Notes: generated by a model not told the origin, from the letters alone. Counted from the first letter of the stretch, positions 7,726 to 17,275 are shown. The stretch is 31,893 bases of DNA from a virus (IMGVR_UViG_3300032288_000999:1-31893), one strand, 5' to 3'. Program-made: numbers and translations.

Positions 7726-8742
7726 TTAAGAAATTGCGTTTAAAAGTTCAGATATTTTCTGAAGTGCTTGTTCTTCAGGTGTCTTTGGTTCTTCGTAATC
7801 AAATAAACCTTCTACTGAAAAACCCCTAAATTCCCCTGCTTTTACCTTATTCCATACTTCTTCGTTTTCCACATAGAACGAACCAAACCAAGAACCATCT
7901 GCTACATCCTCAAAACCTTGCATTGGTAGGATTCCCCTTTTCTTGTCTACGATAAATGATTCAAACATAGTAACCCCTTGAACTTTTTGGTTAGGGTCGT
8001 GCATCAAATTAACGTTTGATTGATATTTCTTTTTAGAGAATTTAATAGCTATCTTCTGAATGGTATCTGCAGAGAATTTAACGTAATGTTCACCGAACTT
8101 GTCATTGTTACGATAGATTAATTCATCTGCTATCATTAATGGACCTGAAATTATATGCTCATCTTCGCTTATAATCTGAAAGTTCATTTTCTGCTTATCT
8201 ATTTCTTTTAGTTTCCTTGATGCCCATTCTATCCCTTCATCTCCACCCCAAGCTAACCACATTAACCTTCCACATCCTTCTCCTAAAGGTCTATCTGAAT
8301 TTTCCCTATGTCTATCAAAAGAAGCCATTCTTGAAATAGTTTCACGGCTTATATTTTCACCATTAGCCAATTGGTTTGCTCTTGCCTTTCCTACAGGAGT
8401 TCCACAATCACCCCATCCGTTTTCTTCTGCCCATCTTAAAGCAATCTTTGCATTTTCAGTAGCTGCTTTAGGATAGTCATTATAGGTTTCCCCTGCGAAA
8501 TGTTGCTCCCAAATTGAGTAACAAATAGCAACTGCCTGTTCTTGTTCCTTCCCTTCGTTAATGATATATTTTACACATCTTGGAATAAACTCGTTTTCAT
8601 CTTCACCTTTAGAAGGTTCTACAAACTTAAAAGCCAGGAAGTCTTTTTGAATGGCAGGTTCATCTACTAAAGCCACATAGGAAACTTCGCTTTCATCGTT
8701 CAAAGATTCGTTTATTTTTAACTCGTAAATTGGGTAGTTCAT
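7726..8742 (-). CDS. XkdF-like prohead protease fused to an extra N-terminal domain
   Basis: The C-terminal half (about 185-325) resembles XkdF-type serine protease proteins of phages: VNLMHDPNQKVQGVTMFES with candidate His248, then SFYVENEEVWNKVKAGEFRG and FSVEGLF with candidate Ser309. Such enzymes mature the prohead by cleaving scaffold and capsid. The N-terminal half holds another conserved block (NGWGDCGTPVGKARANQLA to LMWLAWGGDEG, residues 108-170), seen elsewhere fused to phage head proteins, function unknown. Placement before scaffold and capsid supports the protease call. The catalytic residues are inferred from pattern only. Confidence 0.7.
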   Translation of the reverse strand: MNYPIYELKINESLNDESEVSYVALVDEPAIQKDFLAFKFVEPSKGEDENEFIPRCVKYIINEGKEQEQAVAICYSIWEQHFAGETYNDYPKAATENAKIALRWAEENGWGDCGTPVGKARANQLANGENISRETISRMASFDRHRENSDRPLGEGCGRLMWLAWGGDEGIEWASRKLKEIDKQKMNFQIISEDEHIISGPLMIADELIYRNNDKFGEHYVKFSADTIQKIAIKFSKKKYQSNVNLMHDPNQKVQGVTMFESFIVDKKRGILPMQGFEDVADGSWFGSFYVENEEVWNKVKAGEFRGFSVEGLFDYEEPKTPEEQALQKISELLNAIS

Positions 8743-8770
8743 ATAATATGATATAAAAAGTTCTTAAAAT

Positions 8771-10669
8771 TTAGTTTATCCTTGCTGCTCTATTTAACCT
8801 CTTAATCCTTTCTTGGTTTCCTGAAACATCAGTTTCTAAAACAAATGCTCTAACGGCAGCGTTTCCTGTTTGATTGATTAATTGTTGATTCAAAGCAGTT
8901 GTTCCTATTTGTGGTTGAATTGGTGAAGTTGTTCCACCACCGCCACCACCTAAATTTCCACCACCACCTGTTGAACCACCTGCTCCAATACCTTGCAACC
9001 CTTTAGCAGTTGCTGCTATTGCAGTTGCTATTCCAATTCCTGCTTTTACTTTATTAGTTAATATTTCTGCTGCTGCAATTGCTTGACCTCCAGGAATTAA
9101 AGCATATTTTGCAGTAACGGCAGCGTTTGCTTTTTGTGTATCTAATATAATTCTTGCAATAGTTAAAGCATTTTCTGCAATTAATGCTGCCTTCTGCAAT
9201 GATTTATTTTTTTCAGAAAACATTTTAAGTATTCCTATTCCTGCACCAATTGCTTCAAAATAAGTTTCTTCTAATTTTGTTTTAGCATCAACTTCGGCTT
9301 GTTTAATTGCTATTGCATCTTGCTTTGCTTTTTCATCTTTAGTTTTCTTATCTTGATTAATTTTATCAGTAGCATTTAACTGAAGTTGATTATAATAGGC
9401 ATCTATTGCTAATCTATTTTCATTATATTGTTTTTCATCAATTAATTTTTGATTTAATCTTTCTAAATTATCATCAATTTCTTTTTGCTTATTAACTTCA
9501 ATTTGTTGTCTTGTCTTAAATTCTTCATCTTTAATAGATTCAATTCTTGCACGAAGTATTAAGTCATCAGTATTTTTATCCTGTGAAATTTTATTTTGAT
9601 TATACTTATCTATTAACGCTTGTAGCTTTTTTCTATGTTCTTCTTCTTCAGCTCTTTTCTTTGCATCTAATGCTTTTTTATTTTCGTTTACTTGTTGTTG
9701 ATTATTAAAATCTTCTAATCTTCTATTAGCTTCTAATAAATCAAACTGCTGATTAGTTTTATAGTAATCATCCCTTATTTTTTTAGCTTGTTCATTAGCA
9801 AGACCTAATGCAGTTAATTGTTTTGTTCCATCTTCTTTAATTATTTCATTTTTAACATAACCTTCTTTTTTTAATCTTTCAACTTCTTTATCTGCTTCAT
9901 CTACTGCATCTTGTGCATCTAATCTTCTTTGCAACCAATAAGCATCCTCAATTTTTCTTAATTCTTTTATAGAAGCACCTCTTGCTTTTGCATTTGCTAA
10001 ATCCTTTTGAAGAACATAATCGTTTAATTTGTTTCTATTATCAATTTCAGTATTAGTATTTTCAATTGATGTTTTTAAATCTTCTTCTGCTTTCTTTTGT
10101 CTTTTTGCCGCTTCAGTTGCAGAATCAGTTGATTTTGCATAGTCCATTAATGCAGTAATAATAGCACCTAAAGCAATAACTAAAACTCCTATTCCTGTAG
10201 TTCCTATTGCAGTTCTTATAGAATTGAATGTTGCTACTGCTACAACTCTTAAATTCTTAAAAGAATCTATTGATTCAGTTATTGCACTTAATCCTTGACT
10301 TAAAGCCATTGCTGAATTTACCTTCAACAACATTTTCTCTACATCCTTACTCTCAACACCTATTAAACCCATTGCTCCCTGAACTGCAGTAAATCCACCT
10401 ACAACTCCTTGCAAAGCGGTACTAAATGCTCTAAACTTTTGGTCAGGATTAAATGCATCAGTCAATGCTTTAGCATCTCCAATTCTATCTTTAAGTTCTG
10501 CTGCTTTCCTTGCTGCGTTTGCTGCTTCTACTGAAGTTTCACCAAACTTATCCGACATAGCAGAAACCTCTGCTTGTGCTTCCCTTAATTGTGCTTTTAA
10601 ACTTTTAACCGAACCTTCGGCAGGACCACTATTTAATGTTGCTTCTAAAGCAATTACTTGTTTTGCCAT
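8771..10669 (-). CDS. Tail tape measure protein
   Basis: The 632-residue protein has the hallmarks of a tape measure: an N-terminal helical part rich in Ala, Lys and Glu, a hydrophobic membrane-active segment near residues 150-175 (TTGIGVLVIALGAIITALM), a very long charged coiled coil from about 180 to 470 (repeated K, E, D, N and Q), another hydrophobic helical part, and a Gly-rich linker (GAGGSTGGGGNLGGGGGG) before the C-terminus. It sets tail length and is ejected with the DNA. At this length it predicts a tail of roughly 90 to 100 nm by the usual 0.15 nm per residue. It lies between tail genes and the head module. Confidence 0.85.
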   Translation of the reverse strand: MAKQVIALEATLNSGPAEGSVKSLKAQLREAQAEVSAMSDKFGETSVEAANAARKAAELKDRIGDAKALTDAFNPDQKFRAFSTALQGVVGGFTAVQGAMGLIGVESKDVEKMLLKVNSAMALSQGLSAITESIDSFKNLRVVAVATFNSIRTAIGTTGIGVLVIALGAIITALMDYAKSTDSATEAAKRQKKAEEDLKTSIENTNTEIDNRNKLNDYVLQKDLANAKARGASIKELRKIEDAYWLQRRLDAQDAVDEADKEVERLKKEGYVKNEIIKEDGTKQLTALGLANEQAKKIRDDYYKTNQQFDLLEANRRLEDFNNQQQVNENKKALDAKKRAEEEEHRKKLQALIDKYNQNKISQDKNTDDLILRARIESIKDEEFKTRQQIEVNKQKEIDDNLERLNQKLIDEKQYNENRLAIDAYYNQLQLNATDKINQDKKTKDEKAKQDAIAIKQAEVDAKTKLEETYFEAIGAGIGILKMFSEKNKSLQKAALIAENALTIARIILDTQKANAAVTAKYALIPGGQAIAAAEILTNKVKAGIGIATAIAATAKGLQGIGAGGSTGGGGNLGGGGGGTTSPIQPQIGTTALNQQLINQTGNAAVRAFVLETDVSGNQERIKRLNRAARIN

Positions 10670-10692
10670 TGATTAACCTTTATAATTTTATT

Positions 10693-11112
10693 TTAAAATC
10701 TACAAGCACTCCAATAACCATTTATTGAAACAATTAAAACAACCTTTGCACTTGGAATTTCAGTATATTTATCACCTACATTTGTACTTGCATTTAAATA
10801 TGGTTGATAAGTTGAATCAAATTGTGCAGCATCAATTTGGTCATAATTAAAAAACATTAATTCCATTCCATCATTTAATGCAGGGTCAGGAAGTATAATT
10901 GTATATGGAGTTAATCCTGTTGAACCTGTAGTAATATAATACAACCCATATTGGTCAATAGTATAATCAGCACTTGTTAAATCTATCTCAAATATTGGTT
11001 TTCTTATCAATGTTTCAATAGTTGCTTTCTTTGTAGTCGCACTTTGAACTACAGGAAGTTCTTCCGTTCCTGCTATACTCGTTACGCTTGTTAATTCACT
11101 TATTTTTGGCAT
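10693..11112 (-). CDS. Small tail-tip or fibre-like protein
   Basis: The N-terminus (MPKISELTSVTSIAGTEELP, then VVQSATTKKATIETL) is the short adaptor seen at the start of many phage fibre and tail proteins. The remaining 100 residues are beta-rich with a YYITTGSTGLTPYTIILPD segment and a final aromatic strand (VVLIVSINGYWSACRF), similar to small head-fibre or tail-fibre tips. It is 139 residues long and sits between the tail tip gene and the tape measure gene. It could be a short accessory fibre; nothing shows what it binds. Confidence 0.55.
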   Translation of the reverse strand: MPKISELTSVTSIAGTEELPVVQSATTKKATIETLIRKPIFEIDLTSADYTIDQYGLYYITTGSTGLTPYTIILPDPALNDGMELMFFNYDQIDAAQFDSTYQPYLNASTNVGDKYTEIPSAKVVLIVSINGYWSACRF

Positions 11113-11117
11113 AATTT

Positions 11118-13562
11118 TTAATTTTCAATTGTTATATTATCTCCACCTTCAGTTTGTAGGCAGATGGAATCTTCAGTTAAAATGCATTCAGTTTGTGCAG
11201 GACTTCCAGTTTGATAGGTTGTATAAATAACCCTCAATAGTTCTATTGTGCATATTTCCCCTGCTGAATAATCTATTATCTTACTCAATCTATAAAGCAC
11301 TCCATCAATCCAAATGAACCTACCGAAATCAAGGTTAAAAATGTCCTGCTCATTTAATTTTATTTTAGCAATAACTAATCGTGAATCCTTGTCGGTTATT
11401 TCGCTTAAATAAGAAGAATAGTAAGTATTGAAAAGATTGTTACCAATAGCACCTGCTACTAAAGTAAAATAAAGTTGTTTTGGTATTCCGAAGGATAAAT
11501 CACTTCCAGGAACATCAGGGTCATCTAAATGACCTGCATATGGATAATTAGTATTAGTTGCTATAGTTGTTCCACTATCATTTTTAATAGTCCAACTTTC
11601 TACATCTTCAATTAATTTGCTTTGTAGAATCCTAATGTTTGAAGAAACCCTTTCTTCTTTGTCCGTTGTAGTTCCATCCCACTTAAAAATAGTTGAAACA
11701 ACTTTATCTTCATCATTATAACCTACTAAAGGTGTAGCAGAAAATATAACTTCAGTTGTAGAACTATCTTTCGCAAAATCTAATTGGTTGTCAAAAATTA
11801 CATTACCATAACCTTCATTAAATTTCTTCTTGTAATCTTCGTTGAAGTAATCTGAATCAGGCTTATAGTTAATGTTATAATACCTTGAATTGATTTCAGA
11901 CATTGGAATAATCTTAATCGGTTGACTTCTGTCTATTTTATCAGACCAATCCAAATAACTTGACCTGCTTAAATTATAAAACTCTACCCAAGGTTCAATA
12001 ATTAAATGGTTATTTCTATCCTTATCTTCAGTAACCATCAAATAGAACATCTTCAAAATAGAAGTAAAGAAGTCCTTTTGTAAAATGTTTTTAGGAAGTA
12101 ATTCATTTAATCTTATAGGGTCATTAAGTAAAATAGGAACAAAAGTATTTTCTTGTGTAAAAAATTCTATTTGTGAATTTGAAAAAGTTAATTGTTCAGG
12201 ATAAATAAAATAAAGTTCAAAAATAAATTCTTCTGCTTGTGTTATATCAATATAATCTGTTAAAATATCAATGCTAAAACTTGTTCCGCCTTGAATTTTA
12301 AATCTTCTATAAGAATAAATATTTTCACCTGTTGTATAAGATAAACCAAAACCATTGTCTGAATAACCCATATTAATATCAAATCCAAAAGTTTGATTAT
12401 TAGATAAAAAACTTTGTGGAGTTATATTTATATTAGCCCTTATTCTAAATCTTACAAATGTTTGTTCAGTAAAGGAAGGATTAAAAACACCATCATTATA
12501 ACTAAAGAAAGAAGTATTAATATTATAAAATCTCATTCTTGTAAATGGTGTTGCTCCAGGACTCCAAGTATAATTGAAATCAGCATTTAACACCCTTGTT
12601 TGATAGTATTGTAGATTAGATTGATTGTTTGGAACTATTAACCTTTTAAAAAAATCACTATCAAAGAAGTTAGATTCGTAAGTATAACCTGCATCCCTTA
12701 TTATTTTGTCTAAATACTCACGAACATAAAGTGCAGGTCTGAAAGCATTATATTGATAATCTTTTTTGTTAGTGCTTACTAAACCATAATCAATTAAAGG
12801 ATAAAAATAACCGAACCCTTTGTTACCTATTTGCATATCAAATTGTCCATACTCATAAGTTATAGGTTGGTCTAATTTGAATCGTGCATACCAAAAATAA
12901 TCAACGCCATCTGGACCAATATAATCAACATCAAAATACGTTTCAGTTACAATATATGTTCCATCATTAGAAGTTGAGCCACTAATAACTATTTGTTGCC
13001 CTACACTAACACCTGAAAGATTAAAAGCATTATATTGGTTAATGTATAAATAATTACCACTAACAATAAATTGCATAAAAAAAGGATAGGTCGCTTCAGG
13101 TTCCCAACTTGCTTCAATGTTTGCTACTGAATAAATATGGTCATAAACTGAAAAATCTAAATCCTCTAACTTCTTATTCCCTAAAGCATTTACAAAGCCA
13201 CCTAACTCTCCGAAAATGGCAACCTCGTATTCTATATTCTCACCATCGTGGATAATAGTAAGCAATCTTAAAACTCCTTTAATAGCAGTTAATCCGTTTA
13301 TCTCTAATCTTACCTTTGCTGCTTTAGAAGCATTGAAGTTATAACCTACATTCGGACCATCACCTGTAAAGTTAGAATTGGTAAACTCAAATATATTTCC
13401 AAATAACTTATTGTTTTTAGCAGTTCCAGGTATAACAATTGTCTTACTAAAAGCCGTGCTTTTGCTGTCCAAGTTCTGAAGGTCATCAACTGCGTAAGTT
13501 ATCTGCTGACTGAATCCTTCGTTAATATCAAGTTCGTTATTCTCTAAATATATTGTAACCAT
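11118..13562 (-). CDS. Large tail-tip / baseplate structural protein
   Basis: At 814 residues this is the largest protein of the phage. Its start (MVTIYLENNELDINEGFSQQ, then ITYAVDDLQNLDSKSTAFS and KTIVIPGTAKNNKLFG) is a pattern I recognise from tail proteins of many Bacteroidota phages. The rest is beta-rich with many Tyr, Phe and Asn residues, consistent with hub and insertion domains of a tail tip. It shares one base with the upstream tail gene and precedes the small fibre and tape measure genes. It probably forms part of the distal tail hub; no peptidase or lysozyme motif is visible. The C-terminus has a Cys-containing tail (TECILTEDSICLQTEGG). Confidence 0.65.
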   Translation of the reverse strand: MVTIYLENNELDINEGFSQQITYAVDDLQNLDSKSTAFSKTIVIPGTAKNNKLFGNIFEFTNSNFTGDGPNVGYNFNASKAAKVRLEINGLTAIKGVLRLLTIIHDGENIEYEVAIFGELGGFVNALGNKKLEDLDFSVYDHIYSVANIEASWEPEATYPFFMQFIVSGNYLYINQYNAFNLSGVSVGQQIVISGSTSNDGTYIVTETYFDVDYIGPDGVDYFWYARFKLDQPITYEYGQFDMQIGNKGFGYFYPLIDYGLVSTNKKDYQYNAFRPALYVREYLDKIIRDAGYTYESNFFDSDFFKRLIVPNNQSNLQYYQTRVLNADFNYTWSPGATPFTRMRFYNINTSFFSYNDGVFNPSFTEQTFVRFRIRANINITPQSFLSNNQTFGFDINMGYSDNGFGLSYTTGENIYSYRRFKIQGGTSFSIDILTDYIDITQAEEFIFELYFIYPEQLTFSNSQIEFFTQENTFVPILLNDPIRLNELLPKNILQKDFFTSILKMFYLMVTEDKDRNNHLIIEPWVEFYNLSRSSYLDWSDKIDRSQPIKIIPMSEINSRYYNINYKPDSDYFNEDYKKKFNEGYGNVIFDNQLDFAKDSSTTEVIFSATPLVGYNDEDKVVSTIFKWDGTTTDKEERVSSNIRILQSKLIEDVESWTIKNDSGTTIATNTNYPYAGHLDDPDVPGSDLSFGIPKQLYFTLVAGAIGNNLFNTYYSSYLSEITDKDSRLVIAKIKLNEQDIFNLDFGRFIWIDGVLYRLSKIIDYSAGEICTIELLRVIYTTYQTGSPAQTECILTEDSICLQTEGGDNITIEN

Positions 13563-14728
13563 TATCGTTTAAAGCCGAAGCGTTTTTGGTTTAATTCAAT
13601 GTTTAATTCTAAAGGTTTCAATCCGTTGAAATCGTGCTTACTATATTCGTAATTAGTTTCTACTATCGTTACAGGGTAATATTCAGAATCTATTTCTGCA
13701 TAAATCAAAGGACTATCTATAAGTTGTGCTAACCATTGGTAGTCAGAATCTGAAGGTGGGTACATTGTCAACTTATATTGCCAATTAATTTCACTTCCGT
13801 AATTGATTTTACTTTCAATGTATTTATTATTGCTTCCGTAGGTATTGTAGTAATTAACTGAAGAAGCACCTAATTCGTAATCACGCTTTTCAAATGTCTT
13901 TCTTTGTATCTGCTTACTTAATCTATTCACTAATTGGAATCTTGCAGTTTCAAACATTCCGTATGCATTCATAAAGTGTAAAGGAATAGGTGTAAACTTT
14001 CCGTTACATTCTATATTTACTATTACAGTAAACTTATATCCACCGCCTAATTCTAAACTTATAGAATACTTTGTAGTTGTTGATGTTATAAAATTTGTAT
14101 CTAATCCTTGATTAACTCCTTCAGGACTAATATTTAATTGCCCATATTTATCAGCAGGTGTAAATGTAAATGGAAATGAACTTGAAGGTGTGCTTCCTGT
14201 GTACTTCGTAATTGTCGCAGTTACTGAACCGCTTGTATGTAAAGGGAAATATAAATCTTCACCGAAATTTGAATCCATATTTAAGAACCTATCAGTTAAA
14301 CTTCTATTGTTCTTTGCAGTAAAATCAAACATTCTCCTTTTAAATACAGGTGGAACGAAGTTATAAGCAGTAACATTCCCTGAAGCCAGGTTTAAAGTTG
14401 TCAATCCTGAAAAATCCTCTCCTACTCTTATTTGGTATGTTTGTGCAATTTGCCCACTTAAATTAGGCTCTGCAGAAAGAAAGTTTCCATTAGGAGCAAA
14501 CCAAGTGTAATCCATTTCATTTCTAACAATAGGTCCTGCATCAAAATAACCCTTACCACTATCAGGTGTTGGAAATACTTTTGCCCTTATCAATTGTTCA
14601 CCACCTTTAAAAACATCAAAGACATATTTAAAATCCACTTGTCCTGAATTATCACTCGTGGCTATATGCCAAAGATTATCCTGAACACTTGGCTTCCCTG
14701 AAGGATTTATTAAACTACTTATTGCCAT
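13562..14728 (-). CDS. Tail structural protein (distal tail-like)
   Basis: This 388-residue beta-rich protein has no enzyme motif. It contains FVPPVFKRRMFDFTAKNN in the middle and a C-terminal half with IPLHFMNAYGMFETARFQLV and QIQRKTFEKRDYELG, then a closing QWLAQLIDSPLIYAEIDSE block. The pattern PLHFxNxxGxFExxxF is one I associate with tail proteins of Bacteroidota phages. Single-base overlaps with both neighbours show tight translational coupling to the tail completion and tail tip genes. It most likely belongs to the distal tail ring or tip; the exact role is inferred from context. Confidence 0.6.
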   Translation of the reverse strand: MAISSLINPSGKPSVQDNLWHIATSDNSGQVDFKYVFDVFKGGEQLIRAKVFPTPDSGKGYFDAGPIVRNEMDYTWFAPNGNFLSAEPNLSGQIAQTYQIRVGEDFSGLTTLNLASGNVTAYNFVPPVFKRRMFDFTAKNNRSLTDRFLNMDSNFGEDLYFPLHTSGSVTATITKYTGSTPSSSFPFTFTPADKYGQLNISPEGVNQGLDTNFITSTTTKYSISLELGGGYKFTVIVNIECNGKFTPIPLHFMNAYGMFETARFQLVNRLSKQIQRKTFEKRDYELGASSVNYYNTYGSNNKYIESKINYGSEINWQYKLTMYPPSDSDYQWLAQLIDSPLIYAEIDSEYYPVTIVETNYEYSKHDFNGLKPLELNIELNQKRFGFKR

Positions 14729-15348
14729 TACTTAACCTTTTTACTGCTTATTGTTTGTATGTTCATTGCTATATCTATTCCTAATGCTTCACCAATTACT
14801 ACATCAATATCTTTAAACGCTTCTTCAAAAGCATCGTTGAAATATTCAGTTCGCTTTATTCCGTACCTCTTAATCATATAAATCAAGTTATCTACTTGCT
14901 TATCTATCAAAGATTTCTTTTTGTTCTTTCTTTCTAAACCAACAGGTTCTTTAACATTTGAAACCTTTGCTTTTCCGTCTAAAATATATCTTTTAATAGA
15001 TGCTCTACCTTCTGCATTCATTCCGTAGTTCTTAAACTTATAAGGACTGCCTACACCATTCTTTGTTCCTTTTACACCTCTTACACCTTCGTTAGGGAAA
15101 TCAAAATAATCCAACATTGTAACTATCAACTTATTCCCATCTTCACTAACTGAAGGATAAATGTTATCAGCTAATGCTCCTGTAGAAGAAACCTTTCTTG
15201 ATTTAATATAGGCTTCAAGAAGAATCTTAAAATCTTGTCCGTATTGCTCCAATATATTTTGAGCAACAAAAGGAATAAATTCATCTCTATCTTTACCACC
15301 TAAACTATTAAGTGCGTCTGCTTGTGCTTTTGCGAATGACTTCGGCAT
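14728..15348 (-). CDS. Tail completion-like protein
   Basis: The protein has 206 residues with a helical N-terminus (FAKAQADALNSLGG), a core with VSEDGNKLIVTMLDYFDFPN, and a basic loop (GVRGVKGTKNGVGSPYKFKN) that recalls HK97 gp10-like tail completion proteins, which have a comparable mixed fold and Gly-rich loop. The C-terminal part is helical (DNLIYMIKRYGIKRTEYFND). It overlaps the end of the frameshifted chaperone product by 41 bases and the next tail gene by one base. The match is by pattern and place, so confidence is moderate. Confidence 0.5.
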   Translation of the reverse strand: MPKSFAKAQADALNSLGGKDRDEFIPFVAQNILEQYGQDFKILLEAYIKSRKVSSTGALADNIYPSVSEDGNKLIVTMLDYFDFPNEGVRGVKGTKNGVGSPYKFKNYGMNAEGRASIKRYILDGKAKVSNVKEPVGLERKNKKKSLIDKQVDNLIYMIKRYGIKRTEYFNDAFEEAFKDIDVVIGEALGIDIAMNIQTISSKKVK

Positions 15349-16053
15349 CCCAATCGTTTTTCATTTTTATATAAGTCAAATCATTTAAAAATTGCATAGG
15401 CTTTAAATCCCACACCTCGTTTAAACTGATATTTTCAAATTCCGATACCATTTTGGCATTGTAAATCCATCCGAACTCTTTCTGAAACCAATCAACGCTT
15501 CCTTCAGTTCCTGCTTCCTCTCCGTCTGACTTTCCAAATAAGGTTCTAAATTCAGAATTGATTCCTTGAAAAGAGCGTAAAAAAAAACCGCTGCGTGGTA
15601 ACAATGTCTAAATTCTGCTTCAAGCATATCTTCTGCAACTTGCTCGTGATTCTTTTCTTTTACAGGTTTTAAGCCTTTCCAAGTCCATTTCATAGGTGTA
15701 GCCATTGTAGCCAACAACTTGTGAAGGTTGCTCATTAAATCAAGTCCAAACGTAGCAGTTTCTACGTATTGCCCTGTTGTCATATTCTTAATGTCATAGT
15801 CAAGCCAATACCATCTTCCATTAGCCTTAATAAGATTCACAGGCTTTGATTCATTCAAACCTTTAGCCATTAGTTCAAATTCATCTAAAACTACCTTACA
15901 TAGTTTATTGAACTTCTTAACCGACATCTTATTTACTTCAAACTCCGTCTTTCCTGTTAGAATCATTACAAAGAAGATTGACTTCTCCAGGTCATCAATT
16001 GACATTTTGTTTACTTCAATAATGTCTTGAAATTGCTTAATGCTTAATCTCAT
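15308..16053 (-). CDS. Frameshifted tail assembly chaperone (G-T-like fusion)
   Basis: A -1 shift at T_TTT_TTT (bases 15586-15580) would join the first 158 residues of the zero-frame protein to 90 residues of the -1 frame, giving 248 residues. The -1 part has VDWFQKEFGWIYNAKMVSEF, then LKPMQFLNDLTYIKMKN, a pattern common in the second frame of tail assembly chaperones. In siphophages such pairs (lambda G and GT) bind the tape measure and guide tail tube assembly. The 9-T run is in the right register, and the -1 frame has an acceptable start only upstream of the slip. An alternative is a sequencing error in the homopolymer, making one long protein. Confidence 0.6.
15421..16053 (-). CDS. Tail assembly chaperone, zero-frame product
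   Basis: The 210-residue zero-frame protein begins with a helical domain (MRLSIKQFQDIIEVNKM...FEVNKMSVKKFNKLC) followed by a beta part with NGRWYWLDYDIKNMTTGQYV and a helical stretch (LMSNLHKLLATMATPMKW). This layout, plus the CYHAAVFF sequence at the slippery site, fits the lambda-G-like member of a chaperone pair. After the slip point 52 residues (YALFKESILN to the stop) are specific to this form. Most ribosomes should stay in this frame, giving an excess of the short form. The leader carries the ATATCATA motif shared with two other genes. It is the first gene after the large terminase. Confidence 0.65.
   Translation of the reverse strand: MRLSIKQFQDIIEVNKMSIDDLEKSIFFVMILTGKTEFEVNKMSVKKFNKLCKVVLDEFELMAKGLNESKPVNLIKANGRWYWLDYDIKNMTTGQYVETATFGLDLMSNLHKLLATMATPMKWTWKGLKPVKEKNHEQVAEDMLEAEFRHCYHAAVFFYALFKESILNLEPYLESQTERKQELKEALIGFRKSSDGFTMPKWYRNLKISV
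15579..15588 (-). other. Programmed -1 frameshift site
   Basis: The minus strand reads G then nine Ts then AC. In the zero frame this is GTT TTT TTT TAC (Val156 Phe157 Phe158 Tyr159), so the heptamer T_TTT_TTT is in the exact X_XXY_YYZ register for -1 slippage. Moving back one base gives TTA CGC and enters the 90-residue -1 frame. I did not find a strong stimulatory hairpin directly downstream by eye. Confidence 0.6.
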
Positions 16054-16092
16054 AATATATGATATAAAAATTGGTGGCTATTTAGATTATAA

Positions 16093-17244
16093 TTAAATAT
16101 ATCTATAAACTCCTGTTAGTTTATTTTCGTTCTTACATTTGATTGCTAAGGCTAAAGCGTTAACGCAGTCATCGTGGTAACCTGAAGGAGCATTATATCT
16201 AACCCCTGTTGAAGTGTACTGATATTCAAAGATTTCTAATTCATTTTTAATTTCACCTTCAGGGAATCCTATTTCTTGTGAATGTATTTTAGATGCAAGA
16301 AGTTCCATTAATTGCTGTTTAGAATGTGCAGTATATTTAAATCCTGTCATTGAGTTGAAGCATTTTTGAAGGTCTTCAGTTATCGCATCACCTACACCTG
16401 TAGAATCAATGTAAACAGGTTTACTTCTATCTATTGAAAGTATGGTTTCCCTTGTTTGCTTCCAATCCTTTTGAAAGCGATTAAAGTAAGCTACATTTCC
16501 GTTTTTGTCTAATCCTATGATAACTGAATAGTCAAATGATTTAGCTAAATCTATGCCGTAATAAGAAGGTTCTAAAGTAGATAAAGGCTTTACACAAAGA
16601 TTGATTTGTTGGCTTCCGAAAGGATTCGCTGCATTCTCCATTGGATTAGCCATATACTCTTGCTCAAATACTGCTTCAGGTAACTGCCTTCTTGCGTCAT
16701 CTATTTCGTTTTTGTCAATATAAGGATTATCGTAAGTACTGAACTTGAAGGATTCCCATTCGTTGCTATTATTCATAAATAGCGAATAGAAATAGTTCTT
16801 GCCTTTAGGAGTTGAAACGAATAAAGCCTTCCCTTTGTAATCGGTTAAAGTAGGTCTTATTGAATTCAGCCATCCATCTTCCAGGTTCGGAATGAATGAA
16901 GCCTCATCTATAACTACGAAGTGGAATTTTCTACCTCTTAAATTATCTAATCTTTCCCCTGTAAAGAATTCAACCGAACCACCATTTGGGAATGTCATTA
17001 TAAGGTCGGACTTGTTATTCTCAAAGGGAACAACTTGACAAAGTTTCTCAAAGAAGGTTTTAGCAAGTTTATAGGTAGGAGTTATATAAGCTACGTTATT
17101 ACCCATCAAGCCATTTGTAATAATCTCTATTTGGCTTAATTCAGATTTACCGAACCTTCGTCCACACATAACTACTCGGAACCTTGCTGAACTATCCAGG
17201 ATTCTTTGTTGGTTAATGTGTGGTTCTGAAAGTTCTATTCTCAC
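16093..17244 (-). CDS. terL: Terminase large subunit
   Basis: All parts of the packaging motor are visible in 383 residues. The ATPase has Walker A CGRRFGKS (27-34), Walker B VVIDEAS with Asp113 and Glu114, and coupling motif STPKG (144-148). The nuclease has Asp232 (YGIDLA), Asp280 (YIDSTGVGD) and the pair Asp358/Asp359 (GYHDDCVNA). The start is GTG at 17242-17244: an in-frame TAA lies two codons upstream and the next Met is inside the Walker A approach, so a non-ATG start is needed. It follows the small subunit and cuts and translocates genome DNA into the prohead. The length is slightly short for the family but complete. Confidence 0.95.
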   Translation of the reverse strand: MRIELSEPHINQQRILDSSARFRVVMCGRRFGKSELSQIEIITNGLMGNNVAYITPTYKLAKTFFEKLCQVVPFENNKSDLIMTFPNGGSVEFFTGERLDNLRGRKFHFVVIDEASFIPNLEDGWLNSIRPTLTDYKGKALFVSTPKGKNYFYSLFMNNSNEWESFKFSTYDNPYIDKNEIDDARRQLPEAVFEQEYMANPMENAANPFGSQQINLCVKPLSTLEPSYYGIDLAKSFDYSVIIGLDKNGNVAYFNRFQKDWKQTRETILSIDRSKPVYIDSTGVGDAITEDLQKCFNSMTGFKYTAHSKQQLMELLASKIHSQEIGFPEGEIKNELEIFEYQYTSTGVRYNAPSGYHDDCVNALALAIKCKNENKLTGVYRYI

Positions 17245-17275
17245 AGGTTAGTAATTCCTTATTTTATTATGATTT

